Assembly (NCBI GenBank): GCA_948099385.1
Contig: CANUEZ040000047.1
Coordinates: 28,910,501-28,974,500, forward strand
DNA length: 64,000 nucleotides
Direction: 5' to 3'
Source: Fasciola hepatica
Lineage: Eukaryota > Platyhelminthes > Trematoda > Plagiorchiida > Fasciolidae
Both the position numbers and the translations under genes were made by a program. Below, one piece after another: positions 51,459-61,949 of this stretch. The notes beneath the pieces are model-generated. The model saw only the letters and a program-made list of their open reading frames with translations. It made no database searches and was not told the DNA's origin. How positions within the stretch are numbered: position 1 is the stretch's first letter; each line of letters begins with the position of its first letter.

Positions 51459-54334
51459 TGATCTATTATAAAACCCCGGAAGCGTATCTCAAATAAGCTA
51501 GATAATTTGAGTTTCAACCAAAAAAAAATAAATACTACTCCTTGTTAGAAGTGAGTGGTTTGTTCTGACTACAACAGTAAAGTTCGTTTCAAATCCTACA
51601 ATGTGGAATTCCGATATCTTCCTTTGCGTTGCTAACTCACAGCACCCTCGAGCCCTGTGCGAAACGAATACAATCATGCTGGATAAGTGAACGGAAATTG
51701 AAGCCTTAGTGCAACTAATACGTCTTTGATGGCCAAATTCGCTGATTGGGGTTCTGGATACCACAAAAGTGCACTTGAACCGTAAGTAGTTTCAACAATA
51801 GCTTGCAAATAGTCGCAAACCTATTATGTAGAAGAGTGTTGAAAACGACCCTGGTCACAGGTATTTTGATCATAATATAAGACATTACACTTAGAAACAA
51901 AGGAAATGGTTGTTTCCATAATGACAATCGGGTAAAAAATTACATTGAAGAAACAATTTGTGTTGAGGAAGATCAACTTGAACATTGAATGCTCGATATA
52001 AATATCATTTATCAACCGGTTTAAATGTTCCATGTTTTGTAAGGTTACTTTATTTGAATAAGCAAGTGAACTGATGCAAATGGACTTCAGTGAAAAACGG
52101 TCCACTCAAAGTTTTAATTGGACAAACGATAATCAGTAGTGCATATCCACCGAAGGTTCACGGTTTAAGTAGCAAATCTTAACATCTCAACTAAAATTTG
52201 AACGTCATGCTACTCGTACTGTTTAGGTAGCCAGGCAGTGTTGGGTAATACCCGTTTCAATTAGGTCTCTGTGGGGGCGAAGCGATTATCGTAGGAGTCC
52301 ATCGTTAACCGAGAGACAGATTTCACTGTCCGAAAGAAGTGTTGACACAAAATTAGCTGCAGATAGTAAGCCCGGATAGACGGGTGGTAATATGTAGCAC
52401 CCAACACATACACATTCTGGGGTCGTTTCTCAACTGGGGCTCGTCGATTGTCCCAAACAAAGAAGAACACAGCCTCGTAATATTCAGTTGAATTCAGAAA
52501 TTATTAGTCCTACATCTTTGGTATACATGTGCCCTAAAGGAATGGACATATTAGGATTAAGCCATAAATATTGGTGCATCGTAAATCAAATTTAGAAATG
52601 TCTAAATTAGGCTTCAATATTTTAGGCGATTTGATAGATATAGAAATTCCGAGTTTCTCCATATGAGTACCAGACGGATAATGGGAGTATGCTATTCGCT
52701 GAACAAAATCCGTGAATTTTCGAGGGGGACAGCGTGGATATGGAAGTTTTCATACCAAACACACATCTTTGATAAAGCACGAGAATTTTTCAAGCATAAA
52801 TCTGAACCTGATAGATTTGCGTTGTTATGCTTTCGATGCACTTTCCTCATTAGGAGCCGGTGTGATTAGTAAATGAAGCAGTTAATTCGCACACGTTTCA
52901 TACCAGCCCACGGATGTCGTCCGTGTAGTTGTGCTGTGATATAATCCAAGCTGTTCTCAGACCGTCTACTGAAAGTCAAGTTCAGCAACGATACATCAGC
53001 ACCACGGGAGTTGTTTCATAGGTTGTTGCAAGTGAATCTAGCTTGATATAAATTGATTCACCCATGCCATCAGAGGCTGATTCTCCACTGAATGCTAATG
53101 AATCACTGCAAAGTCTGTCCTAACCATTCAAAGTAATTTCGTCCGATTCACGTTTGATTTTTTACCACTAAAACAACAGTTGGTAGACAAAATTCAGATC
53201 TCTATCATGGATGAAGTGAAAGTATAATGGGGCGAGTCGTGTTTCTTCAAAATTATACCCATTTTTATACTGAGTTTGTATCCAAAGAAGCATTAAATTT
53301 TAGCTTGGACAGGCCTCCGATATTTTCGGGGGAAAATCATTAGGACAAAACAAAATCTCATGTTTTCCTCTGAGGGAAATAGTTGTGGTCAGTATTCGGT
53401 GTATAGTAATGAATGATTTATTTATGTATTTCTTACAATTCTTTGCATGCAGTGTAGGAGATTATTGATACTTGCTCCTCTGAATATCCTTTGAACTCCA
53501 CTATTCAAACACAAACCTCAGGTCATCCGACCAACCTAGCACTCGGAAGTACCAGACTCGAGTTTCACTCCTGTTAGAACTCACCACTGGTGCATATCCT
53601 CCACCGCACCCATTGTTTGAACCCCGGGACTTTTCATCTGGAATGTGTGTGTGTGTTACCACAGCTCCACTTGCGGAAACCCCACAGTAAGCCCAACGGG
53701 GCGAAGAAGGATGTGCACAGTGAATGAGCCCTGACGAGAGTGAAGCCTTAGTATGGTGCTTCCAAGTACTAGGTTGATCGGATAATCGGATGATCTGAGG
53801 TTTGTGCGAGAAAAGTGGAGTTAAAGGACAGTCAAAACAAGCAATGTTTTGTTGATTTACTGATTGCGTTAAGCTGTATAAAATCATTTCGCCATCTTCT
53901 GGAATGTCGTCGTAAATCATCAGACCCCGAAATTCAGATCGTGAACATTTCAGATTGATGTCTTGTGTAATCATTATCCAAATATTTCATTTTTAGCAAA
54001 ATTACTTTCCGTAACTGAACACTTTTTTTCAAGCAACCTTCTTGAGATACATCGGCAATGCAATTGTCGGTAGTATTGTTCTGTGAATTCCCCACTTAGT
54101 TCACAAATTGAATGTGTTAGTTTTGACAAAATTTCAACGATCATATACCGTCATTCTTATTTCGTACACTCTTTTACTTCCATTCGCGAATAATATTTAG
54201 AGGGTATAATTGTGAAAAACGTATTGTCCCGGTTTGTTAATTGTGGTGAACTGAGTTGTCATCACTCCGAAGTTCGGTGAGATAAATCATTTCGGGAAGC
54301 GAAGTTTCATCTTCGAGCACATTCTGTGGATGAA
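51459..54334 (+). repeat. Segmental duplication copy B, block 2
   Basis: Collinear with 17861-20914. Only 123 bases (51336-51458) separate it from block 1, compared with 6.5 kb in copy A. Most of it is about 75-80% identical to A by eye, but 53490-54118 is nearly identical. Confidence 0.9.
53497..53826. mobile_element. Palindromic SINE-like repeat (copy B)
   Basis: Counterpart of 20075-20405, with the same facing arms and the same minus-strand tRNA-like body between them. Confidence 0.65.
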
Positions 54335-55010
54335 GAAGCAGTTTAGCAAAGCAAATCACTACTTCGATCGTGGTATACAGGAATGTCGATGTCACTGGAT
54401 TATGCAAATGTATTATGAATAGTAAGAACTGCAAAGTACGGAGGGCATAATCGACAAACCGGGAAAAGATTGACGGAGTGTAACTAATAAAGGACGAGCA
54501 CGTGAGTGGCAGCTCAGTGCTAGCATAGCAAGACCTATTCAGTTGGTCTCTGATTCATGCTTGTGATGGGTAGTTCTGTGCACGACTCACAGATTCAGAG
54601 ACGTTCTCAATCAATTAAATGGTACGATTTTAGAAACCGAATGTCAAGAATATAGCCGTAGATATTTTTTCATACTACTGCATTGATGTGCGAATTCACG
54701 TTGTGTTGGTGTACCAGAAAAGTGAGGAATATTTCACGAGGGTCGAATAAATACACAATGCGCATTGATAAGCTGTAACAGATTGAGAATGAACACAAAT
54801 GAAAAAAGGCCATTCACAGCTGTATAGTAGGTTGTTCTACATCAGAACGCGAAAGCAAACAATTAGGACCAATCGTCGAGAATATCAAGTGACAGCCATA
54901 CTAGGTTCTTCAATATCATCAATAGGAACTCTGATGAGTCTGATCACAGTCTGCTTATTACTACGAGTGCAAATTCACTTCGGCCTCGGAGCCCACACAG
55001 AGAGATGTTT
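54335..55010. other. Unique stretch before the array, nothing recognised
   Basis: It lies between the end of block 2 and the triplet array. No domain, RNA or repeat relationship is seen. Confidence 0.45.
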
Positions 55011-56115
55011 ATCATCATCAGTCTGTAAGCATCATCATCATCATCCGAATCATCATCATCATTATCATCAACATCATTGTCACTTTCAGCTTGAAGATCA
55101 ACATCATAGTCATCGTCATCATCATGATCGTCCGAAACATTATCATCATCATCATCATCAAGATCATCAGCATCATCATTCGAATCATATTCATCATCAT
55201 TAGCCTCATTATCATTATCCGTATATTCATCATCATATACATCATCACCATCATCATCATCATCCTATGCATCATCATCATAATCATCATCATGATAATC
55301 ATGATCATTCTCAACATCGTCATCATCATCATCATCAACGCCAACACCCGAATCTTCACATACACCATCATCATCATCATCATTGTCGTAATCATTCTAA
55401 TCATTATCATCATTATCATCATCATCCGAATCAACATCACCAACCGAATCATCATCATCTTGTTCATCTTCCGAATCACCATCATCACCATCATCATCCG
55501 AATACATATCATCAGCTTCATCAACCGCATCATCTTCATCATCATCATCGTCATCATCATCATCATATACATCCGAATCATCATCATCATCAACAACAAC
55601 ATCCGATCCTCATCATTTCTGTCATCATATTATTCATCACCCTTTTCATCATCATCAACATCATCATCATCATATTCGTCATCATCTGCATCATTATCCC
55701 GAACATCATGATCATCACCAACATCATCACTACCATCATCATCATGATCATCGTCATCATCCACTTCATCCGAATGAACATCATCAAGATCTTCATCATC
55801 AGATTCATCAGCAAATGCATCCGAATCATGGTCATCATCATCGTCATCATCATCATCATCAAATTCATCATCATTATCATCATCATTGTCATCCTCAACA
55901 TCATCCTCATCATACGAATCATCATCATCATAATCATCAATATCATCATCATCCGATTCCTCATCAACATCACCATCATCGTAAACCGTATCATCTTCAT
56001 CGTCATCATCCCAAAAGTCATCATAATCTTCATCATCCGACTCATCCTCATCCTCCTCCTCCTCATCATTGTGATCCGAATCATCATCAACACAGTCATC
56101 ATTATCAACATCAAG

Positions 56116-56146
<31 letters not shown>

Positions 56147-56576
56147 ACTTCATCTTAATCTATATCATCATCATCACCATCATCATCCGATTCATCAGTT
56201 AAAGCATCCGAATCATTATCTTCATCATCGTCATCATGAAATTCATCATCATCATTATCATCATCGACTTTATCCTCAACATCATCCTCATCATACGAAT
56301 CATGATCATCATAATCATCATCATCATTGGAATCCGCATCATCATCACCATCATCTTCAACCATATCATCGTCACCATCATCATCCCAAACGTTATCACA
56401 ATCATCATCATCCGACTCATCATAATCATCGTCATCATCATCCCGAACATCATCCTCATCATCCGAATCATCATTATCATCATCACCATCATCATCATCA
56501 TCATCTTCATGATCATCTTCATCATCATCATGACCTTCATCACTATCATCCTCATCATGTTCATCAACACTATCCG

Positions 56577-56673
<97 letters not shown>

Positions 56674-56814
56674 TTTTTCTTCTTCGCCATCATCTTCAAC
56701 GTCATCATTCGTTTTTTGGCCCCACACATCCCGATATATCATCAACTTGTCATCATCATCCTCATCACCATGACGATCATCATCAACATCTTCATCATCA
56801 TCTCCATGTTCATG
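55011..56814. repeat. 1.8 kb imperfect ATC/GAT triplet array
   Basis: The plus strand is almost entirely ATC triplets interrupted about 25 times by ATCCGAATC or close variants. The purest run is 32 perfect ATC units at 56578-56673. Because neither ATC nor TCA nor CAT is a stop, the array opens long frames on both strands (His-, Ile-, Met- and Asp-rich), which should not be read as genes. The right edge meets copy C sequence at about 56870. The motif is the reverse complement of the short tail at 7226-7264 and 47431-47470. Confidence 0.95.
55805..56580 (+). repeat. Higher-order duplication inside the array, period about 380
   Basis: Irregular landmarks recur in order about 375-387 bases apart. 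They include the string CCTCAACATCATCCTCATCA at 55893 and 56274, GCATCCGAATC near 55818 and 56205, and a CCGACTC at about 56036 and 56411. The array therefore also grew by copying a unit of about 380 bases. Confidence 0.75.
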
Positions 56815-56879
56815 TTGATGGCAATTTTCTTTTTCATCCCCTCTCTCATCCGCCCTAGTTTCAAGTATACTGTTCATCA

Positions 56880-57388
56880 TCTCACAGGTTTACGATTCCG
56901 TGCACTGCTTTCAGCGAGCCTATTTTCTCACCATGTTTCACGTAGCAATTTAAAAACTACTATACCAAATTTAAATCGGCTGGACCTATAATTGCCTGTG
57001 GAAGAAAAGTGCGCCCTAGTAGCCAACACACGGAATACACATCTTAAGTGTACAAAGGCAAACAGAATAACCATTCTGATTAGACCGAATGTGACAACAC
57101 GATCGCCACGTTTCACGGTTCAGTGCCTTATTATTTTTCGTCTCCAGCCATCCAGTTGCGGAATCTTTTGGACCAAAAGAAGAAGATTCGGAGCATCTTC
57201 TTTTTATAAGTTAGCTGTACATTTTCTCATTTTTCGGTGCCACTTCATCCGTTGATCTCTGTTTGGTTTCTTTCACTCCAAAGGAGAAAAGGAAATCAGG
57301 GCACGATATTGTGGATGCGGGTCTGTCATACGTAACATGTATCCCAAAAACGAAATCTTCTAATCTGGATATGGTGTGACAGACCATT
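56880..57388 (-). mobile_element. RTE-like element 3' end, distal part (copy C)
   Basis: Reverse-complement match to A 6732-7225. Shared landmarks include CGATCGCCACGTTTCACGG and CTCCAAAGGAGAAAAGG. It carries the end of the RTE-like frame and its untranslated stretch, all in a decayed state. The PLE at 57389 separates it from the rest of the frame at 58337. Confidence 0.75.
57378..57388 (+). repeat. Left target-site duplication of PLE-1
   Basis: GACAGACCATT, paired with GATAGACTATT at 58326-58336 (9 of 11 identical). The single-copy counterpart in A lies at about 6721-6733 on the other strand. Confidence 0.6.
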
Positions 57389-57397
57389 TGGTGAACA

Positions 57398-57670
57398 CAG
57401 TTTGTCGAACAAGCTCGTTTTCAGTAATTCATAATCATGCCATTAAATCACAATGTGTTATTACAAGTCAAAGGGTTGAACCAATTAGAAAAGTGGGAAG
57501 TGATAAAGATTATTATTGGAAGGGGGCGAGAGGGGGGTGGGGGGAGAGAACAATCGTAATCCGGGCTCAAATCAAAACCGGATGTGTATTTTTTTTCTCG
57601 TGTGTTTCCAGTGTTCATCCGGTCTATGGACTGTTGTAGGGGGGAGGGAGGGCCAATGAAGCTTGAGGGC
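57398..57670 (+). repeat. PLE-1 left inverted arm
   Basis: Reverse complement of 58057-58326 with few mismatches and small length changes in the G/C runs. It ends in GAAGCTTGAGGGC. Confidence 0.95.
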
Positions 57671-57702
57671 CACGTTTTGTTCGAATCCCGACCAGTAGTG
57701 CT

Positions 57703-58044
57703 TTGCGGTTGAAAGACAAAGTGTCTGATTCTGCAGCCTCATTTTGCGTTTATTCATTCACTTTTTCCCGTGGAACAACGTGTATTGGCCGCACGACCAG
57801 GCTTTTGTCTAAACGCATCCGCGAACACCACTTTGCGTGGTTGAACACTGGAGCACTTGGGTCACTCACTAGCGCTGTCGTTCCACACCTCGCCTAGACT
57901 ACTCACACAGTAAAGGTGGCTGAGGCCTTCCGTGCGCTGTATAAGGTTCGGGGTCGGCAATCAAGACCGGCAAATTGTCGCATGCTAGCCACAGCTGAGG
58001 CCGTCAGCATCGGCCTCCACAACCCCCCTCTATGTGCTCAATAA
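57703..58044 (+). pseudogene. PLE-1 GIY-YIG endonuclease C-terminal remnant
   Basis: The plus-strand frame starting at 57703 contains TTCIGRTTRLLSKRIREH and then a WLNTG stretch, the YIG-type core of the GIY-YIG domain found at the C-terminus of Penelope-like proteins. A TAG at 57895-57897 interrupts the frame. Beyond it the same frame continues with AEAFRALYKVR and LATAEAVSIGLHNPPLCAQ, the usual last part of the domain. The frame ends at TAA 58042-58044, several residues short of the ending seen in PLE-2. The first GIY-type strand is poorly kept and the Cys pairs before YIG are lost. It is not functional. Confidence 0.8.
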
Positions 58045-58056
58045 AAATTGGTATGT

Positions 58057-58326
58057 GCCCTCAAGCTTCATTGGCCCTCCCTCCCCCCTACAACAGTCCA
58101 TAGACCGGATGAACACTGGAAACACACGTGAAAAAAATACACATCCGGTTTTGATTTGAGCCCGGATTACGATTGTTCTCTTCCCCCCCCCCTCTCGTCC
58201 CGTTCCAATAATAATCCTTATCACTTCCCACTTTTCTAATTGTTTCAACCCTTTGACTTGTAATAACACATTGTGATTTAATGGCATGATTATGAATTAC
58301 TGAAAACGAGCTCGTTCGCCAAACTG
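58057..58326 (+). repeat. PLE-1 right inverted arm
   Basis: Partner of 57398-57670. It lies just after the coding remnant and represents the element's 3' untranslated tail. Confidence 0.95.
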
Positions 58327-58336
58327 ATAGACTATT
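58326..58336 (+). repeat. Right target-site duplication of PLE-1
   Basis: GATAGACTATT, paired with 57378-57388. Host homology to copy A resumes directly after it. Confidence 0.6.
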
Positions 58337-58960
58337 CTCTAAGCTGGTATCGAATACCCGATATCTGCACTCGGTATTGCTCACGCAGTCATTCCATCTG
58401 ATCTTAGAGATAATAACGAAATACTACTGGTCGAAAATTTCAGGGCGACGAACATCTTCCGCACGCAGAATCCATGACTCGCAACCATACAACAAAACCG
58501 AACGCAGTGGGCGGCGCTGTCCTGGTTATCCCGCACAACGACCGATGCAGTATGGAATACTTCGTATTCGTGCAGTTCACAGGAGATGTTGGATGGGTAC
58601 TACTGGGGCTTCCAGTGGCAAAGCAGGAGAAAAGTTTGCTTTTATAGCCAAAGCCTTTAGTTCTAACAAGTACCTATCCACAAGGCGGCGGAGTGACTGA
58701 GTGGAAGCCCATTTGGTTGGATCAATTATTCTTCTACTTATTTCACCGACTGAGTCGCCAGCTCAAATCGACCCCGAACCTGGTGTACCAGGAAATTGCT
58801 TTGTCAATTTTCTGCCTATAGACCTTCCAAGTTTGACTGAACCTTCAACTTGAGTTGCGCCAACCTGTATAGCTCGAAGGGTCGCTAAGAAGAGCAAGCC
58901 GTCACACCACGTCAAGGTGCAATCTTGGTGTTTAGGTAACCAGCATGTGCCTTTTGGATG
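58337..58960 (-). mobile_element. RTE-like C-terminal coding remnant (copy C)
   Basis: The reverse complement matches A 6070-6722 and keeps the VLLYG region and IGW-type region of the RTE-like protein, but with stops. The plus-strand frame at 58377-58700 is only its antisense shadow. Confidence 0.75.
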
Positions 58961-60729
58961 AAATTATTGTAAACGATCTGGCAAATAATGATTATATTAC
59001 CTTCTGGTTTTCCCGAGATTAAATGTCATCCGTGAATTCACCTCCTAGTTCGACTGATGACGTCGACTAAGTTAATATTTCATCAACTCTGATTGGATAA
59101 GTCCCATGAAGTGACAAATCCACTAAGTGGAAGAAATTAGATACAAGCGATGTCTACGCCTAGTCGTTTGAGGCGTATTGAACATATACACCGGAGCCGA
59201 ACAGACCCAGCCATTCAGTGATTGAAGAAAGGAAGATTTGTCCAAGTGTCATGATAAGTGACATTCGAGTGTGTAGAATTGGAACATGGAGTTTATCCTG
59301 TTACTTTCACTCTCCTCCATAAAATTTGATGATGATGATTGTTTCGGTTTCACAGTTAGATTGCTGCTGAGTTGTAGAAATGAGAACCACCATAATAAGT
59401 GATTACCTAATGCTTGGTAAAAGTAGAGCGTTTCATTATACTGAATCAAGTCCATTGAATTGATTTAATGAAGAAACAAAAGTTGATGTATTAAATAAAA
59501 CCCACAACAGGTTAGTGAATATTACTCTGCTGATGGATGATGTAAGACTGAGCATATCCTACAGACATTGGGAGTTGACTTGGATTTTCCACTCAAGATG
59601 CTACAGATTGACCAGCATAACGAGGTTATTCACAATGAGTTGGTCCATATTGCTGGAAGTACCACTAGCAATGCCTCGGTGCTTGTATGAAACCGCACTG
59701 CGGTTGAACATGGCCTTTTTGAAGCTATAATCAGCGTACCTAAGCAACGCTGATCGTCTTATCGGGTAGAGAATCCAACGTATTTAATGACGGTAATATC
59801 AGAATGAGTAAGCATGCATCTAGTGCAATCGGTTCCAGTGGACCACACAGAAATTCAAGGCTCAAGGATTGGATACAACGCCAAGTTTATACTGTCCCAT
59901 GATTCCGTACTCTTCATTTATCGGAATAGTCTCACGGAGCACCTGGAGATCAAAACCACGTAGCTGACTAGCTCCTCTTTATTATTCTACACAATGCGCC
60001 GTCGTACACTCAAAATTAGTCCATGAAAGCACCGACGTTTCCTCAGCTCACACACCAAACCCCATACACAACAGAGGTCCGTCGTCAGTCTAATAATGCC
60101 ATAGTCTACCAGTCACGGTCCAGATATGGATCTGGATCACGAGTGTCCAACTTGATCTCTCACGATATCTTTGTGTTTTGAACCCATCTACTTATATTTC
60201 GTTTTGTACTTTTCAGCATCGCTCATATGAAGAGCTTCATATCGGTCGAATTCCAGCCTTGACTACTCATACATCTATCAGTCACCAAACCTTTGAGTAA
60301 GGGAGTAAATTCAATGGGGCCTTCTCGTGATCTAGGGATCAAGGACGCTATTGGTTATTCATTTCATTTGCCACCAATTTCTTCCAAACAAATAGACCGA
60401 AATGCCCCCACTGTAGTGATGTCTGCGGCATTTTTACGTTTGCTTGTGACGTCAACTGAATCGATGGTGAACTGCACTGAACATGGAGCCACCTGGGGCG
60501 TCATGTGACAACTTCCCATATCATCGGCAAGTAATTAGTCCAACTTTCGACGATTGCTTTACGAGACACTGCTAACTGTCATTCTCGCTTAATAAACTCT
60601 ACTTTCATTTAATATCTCCTCCATCACGCATGCATAACACATGCTAGATCCAATATAACGTGTTGAACTTCAGCGCTTCCAAGAATAATTCAAACAAAGG
60701 GAACTGTCAATATTTACCCGGAACTCGGC

Positions 60730-60741
60730 TCTCTCTGAAAT
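60730..60741 (+). repeat. Left target-site duplication of PLE-2
   Basis: TCTCTCTGAAAT, identical over 12 bases to 61608-61619. The single-copy counterpart in A is at about 4317-4328. Confidence 0.85.
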
Positions 60742-60773
60742 TTGAAACATTGGGTCCCCTTTACCCAGTTCAT

Positions 60774-61074
60774 GAGAACAGAGGGCAGACATAAGTCGCG
60801 AGATGCATGCATTTCGTTTACTCTTGTCAACCGCGGACTTAAAACGTGTCAGTATATATACATGGTACAGTAGAGGGGGGGGGGGGTTATTGCAACAGTA
60901 AAGTAGGCACGATCGGAAGCTCTTACAGTACGTACGTTGGGGAGAGTGAAGTCTGTCGTGTTAACGCCAGGGTAAACAAACGTTTTGGGTCAATCCTTTT
61001 TGTGCACAGAGTGCTGGTTGATGCATCATGATTAGAATAGCTTCACTGAACGCCAATAGTTTCGGTGTTGGATT
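60774..61074 (+). repeat. PLE-2 left inverted arm
   Basis: Reverse complement of 61311-61612, differing at only a few positions. It contains a run of 12 G at about 60875-60886. Confidence 0.95.
60791..60845 (-). ncRNA. Degenerate hammerhead-like motif, left arm
   Basis: The inverted duplicate of the candidate at 61544-61593. See that entry for the pairing. Confidence 0.3.
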
Positions 61075-61101
61075 ACTGATCCCAATGTCTCACATATTGT
61101 C

Positions 61102-61424
61102 TATCAGTGCACTTGCAGTTGCGGTGAGGTATACATTGGCAGGACGGATCGTTGCTTGACTCAATGAGTGTCAGAACACTTACCCAAATAGCTGTCAAAC
61201 TTGATGACGCAACCTACGACGTGAAACCGTCAGGTTCTTCAATTGGAAGACTCTTGATTGCATCAGGTCACAAAGTTGACCTGACCCAGTGTTTCAAAGC
61301 ATTGTTGCGCAATCCAACACCGAAACTATTGGCGTTCAGTGAAGCTGTTCTAATCATGATGCATCAACCAGCACTCTGTGCACAAAAAGGATTGACCCAA
61401 AATGTTTGTTTACCCTGGCGTTAA
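61102..61424 (+). pseudogene. PLE-2 GIY-YIG endonuclease C-terminal remnant
   Basis: From 61102 the frame reads YQCTCSCGEVYIGRTDRCL, the Cys-rich lead-in and YIG core of the GIY-YIG domain of Penelope-like proteins. This frame meets a stop at about 61159. The rest of the domain continues in another frame (61152-61424) with SSIGRLLIASGHKVD, LLAFSEAVLIM and a terminal LCAQKGLTQNVCLPWR before TAA. A frameshift near 61150-61190 therefore separates the halves. The C-terminal ending looks complete. The RT domain expected upstream is absent. The last 38 codons lie inside the right arm and are also present, inverted, in the left arm. Confidence 0.85.
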
Positions 61425-61612
61425 CACGACAGACTTCACTCTCCCCAACGTACGTACTGTAAGAGCTTCCGATCGTGCCTACTTTACTGTTGCAATAACC
61501 CCCCCCCCCCTCTACTGTACCATGTATATATACTGACACGTTTTAAGTCCGCGGTTGACAAGAGTAAACGAAATGCATGCATCTCGCGACTTATGTCTGC
61601 CCTCTGTTCTCT
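61311..61612 (+). repeat. PLE-2 right inverted arm
   Basis: Partner of 60774-61074. It holds the last codons of the protein and the 3' tail, including a C run at about 61499-61510. Confidence 0.95.
61544..61593 (+). ncRNA. Degenerate type-I hammerhead ribozyme candidate
   Basis: The order stem I, core, stem II, GAAA, stem III, UC, stem I is recognisable. Bases 61544-61554 pair with 61584-61593 through about ten pairs with one bulged C. Next come TTGACAA (61555-61561) where the consensus is CUGANGA, a weak stem II (62-69), GAAA (61570-61573), a palindromic stem III TGCATGCA (61574-61581) and then TC (61582-61583) at the expected cleavage site. Two invariant core bases differ (C3 and G8) and stem II has only one clear pair, so it should be inactive. 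Penelope-like elements are known to carry hammerheads with very short stem III. Confidence 0.35.
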
Positions 61613-61619
61613 CTGAAAT
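61608..61619 (+). repeat. Right target-site duplication of PLE-2
   Basis: TCTCTCTGAAAT, an exact match to 60730-60741. Copy C host sequence resumes after it. Confidence 0.85.
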
Positions 61620-61949
61620 GCCGAAAAACAAGATGGAATTCAATAAGTTCCATAGACGGAATTGAACCTGAATGTATTAGCCAAATAGCTTTTTATGTTT
61701 ATGATCTGGAGGGCGGAAAGTGGTGTGATTTGAGAGTGAATGACCTCAAAAATTACTGAAGATTGAAGCAGATTTGATGCATCACGACCTTTTTATTCAC
61801 TTTTTTCGATACAAATCAGATGGTACAAATTTTGTACACATATGAAGAATTATCAGCGATGACTTTTGAAGTTCCCTTTCCGAGATGATCCAACAACTGA
61901 AAAGCTTCTTCGGTTGAGACCTCGGTTTATGTTCCTAATGAATGGTTCT

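Larger units (their letters stand above)
57389..58325 (+). mobile_element. PLE-1: Penelope-like remnant with inverted arms
   Basis: About 940 bases inserted into copy C. Two inverted arms (57398-57670 and 58057-58326) flank a 386-base centre. The centre encodes, on the plus strand, the end of a Penelope-like protein with a GIY-YIG endonuclease domain. The unit lacks the RT, so it is a 5'-truncated copy whose tail was joined to its own 5' end in inverted orientation. The arms contain matching G-rich or C-rich runs (57534-57555 and 58180-58196). Confidence 0.8.
60742..61607 (+). mobile_element. PLE-2: Penelope-like remnant with inverted arms
   Basis: An 866-base insertion in copy C with a perfect 12-base target-site duplication. 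Arms of about 300 bases (60774-61074 and 61311-61612) are almost identical and face each other around a 236-base centre. The GIY-YIG coding region runs from the centre into the right arm. The first 32 bases (60742-60773) are not host sequence and include a short inverted match to the coding region near 61289-61305, so the 5' end is scrambled. The near-identical arms suggest that it is younger than PLE-1. Confidence 0.85.

Noticed and set aside
54925..54960. CTGATGAGTC string resembling a hammerhead core
   Set aside because: No GAAA element or matching stem I follows within a usable distance.
55815..56858. His-rich 347-codon plus-strand frame, and similar Ile-, Met- and Asp-rich frames on both strands
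   Set aside because: They are produced by the ATC/GAT triplet array, in which several frames lack stops. There is no non-repetitive domain or gene context.
58085..58160. Possible hammerhead in the PLE-1 arm (CGGATGA followed by GAAA)
   Set aside because: The order is suggestive, but no U-H cleavage site follows stem III and stem II cannot close.
58377..58700. 107-codon plus-strand frame
   Set aside because: It is the antisense of the RTE-like C-terminal remnant in copy C.
60846..61031. 61-codon frame repeated as 61354-61539 on the other strand
   Set aside because: It is a by-product of the PLE-2 inverted arms and is antisense to the true end of the PLE protein.
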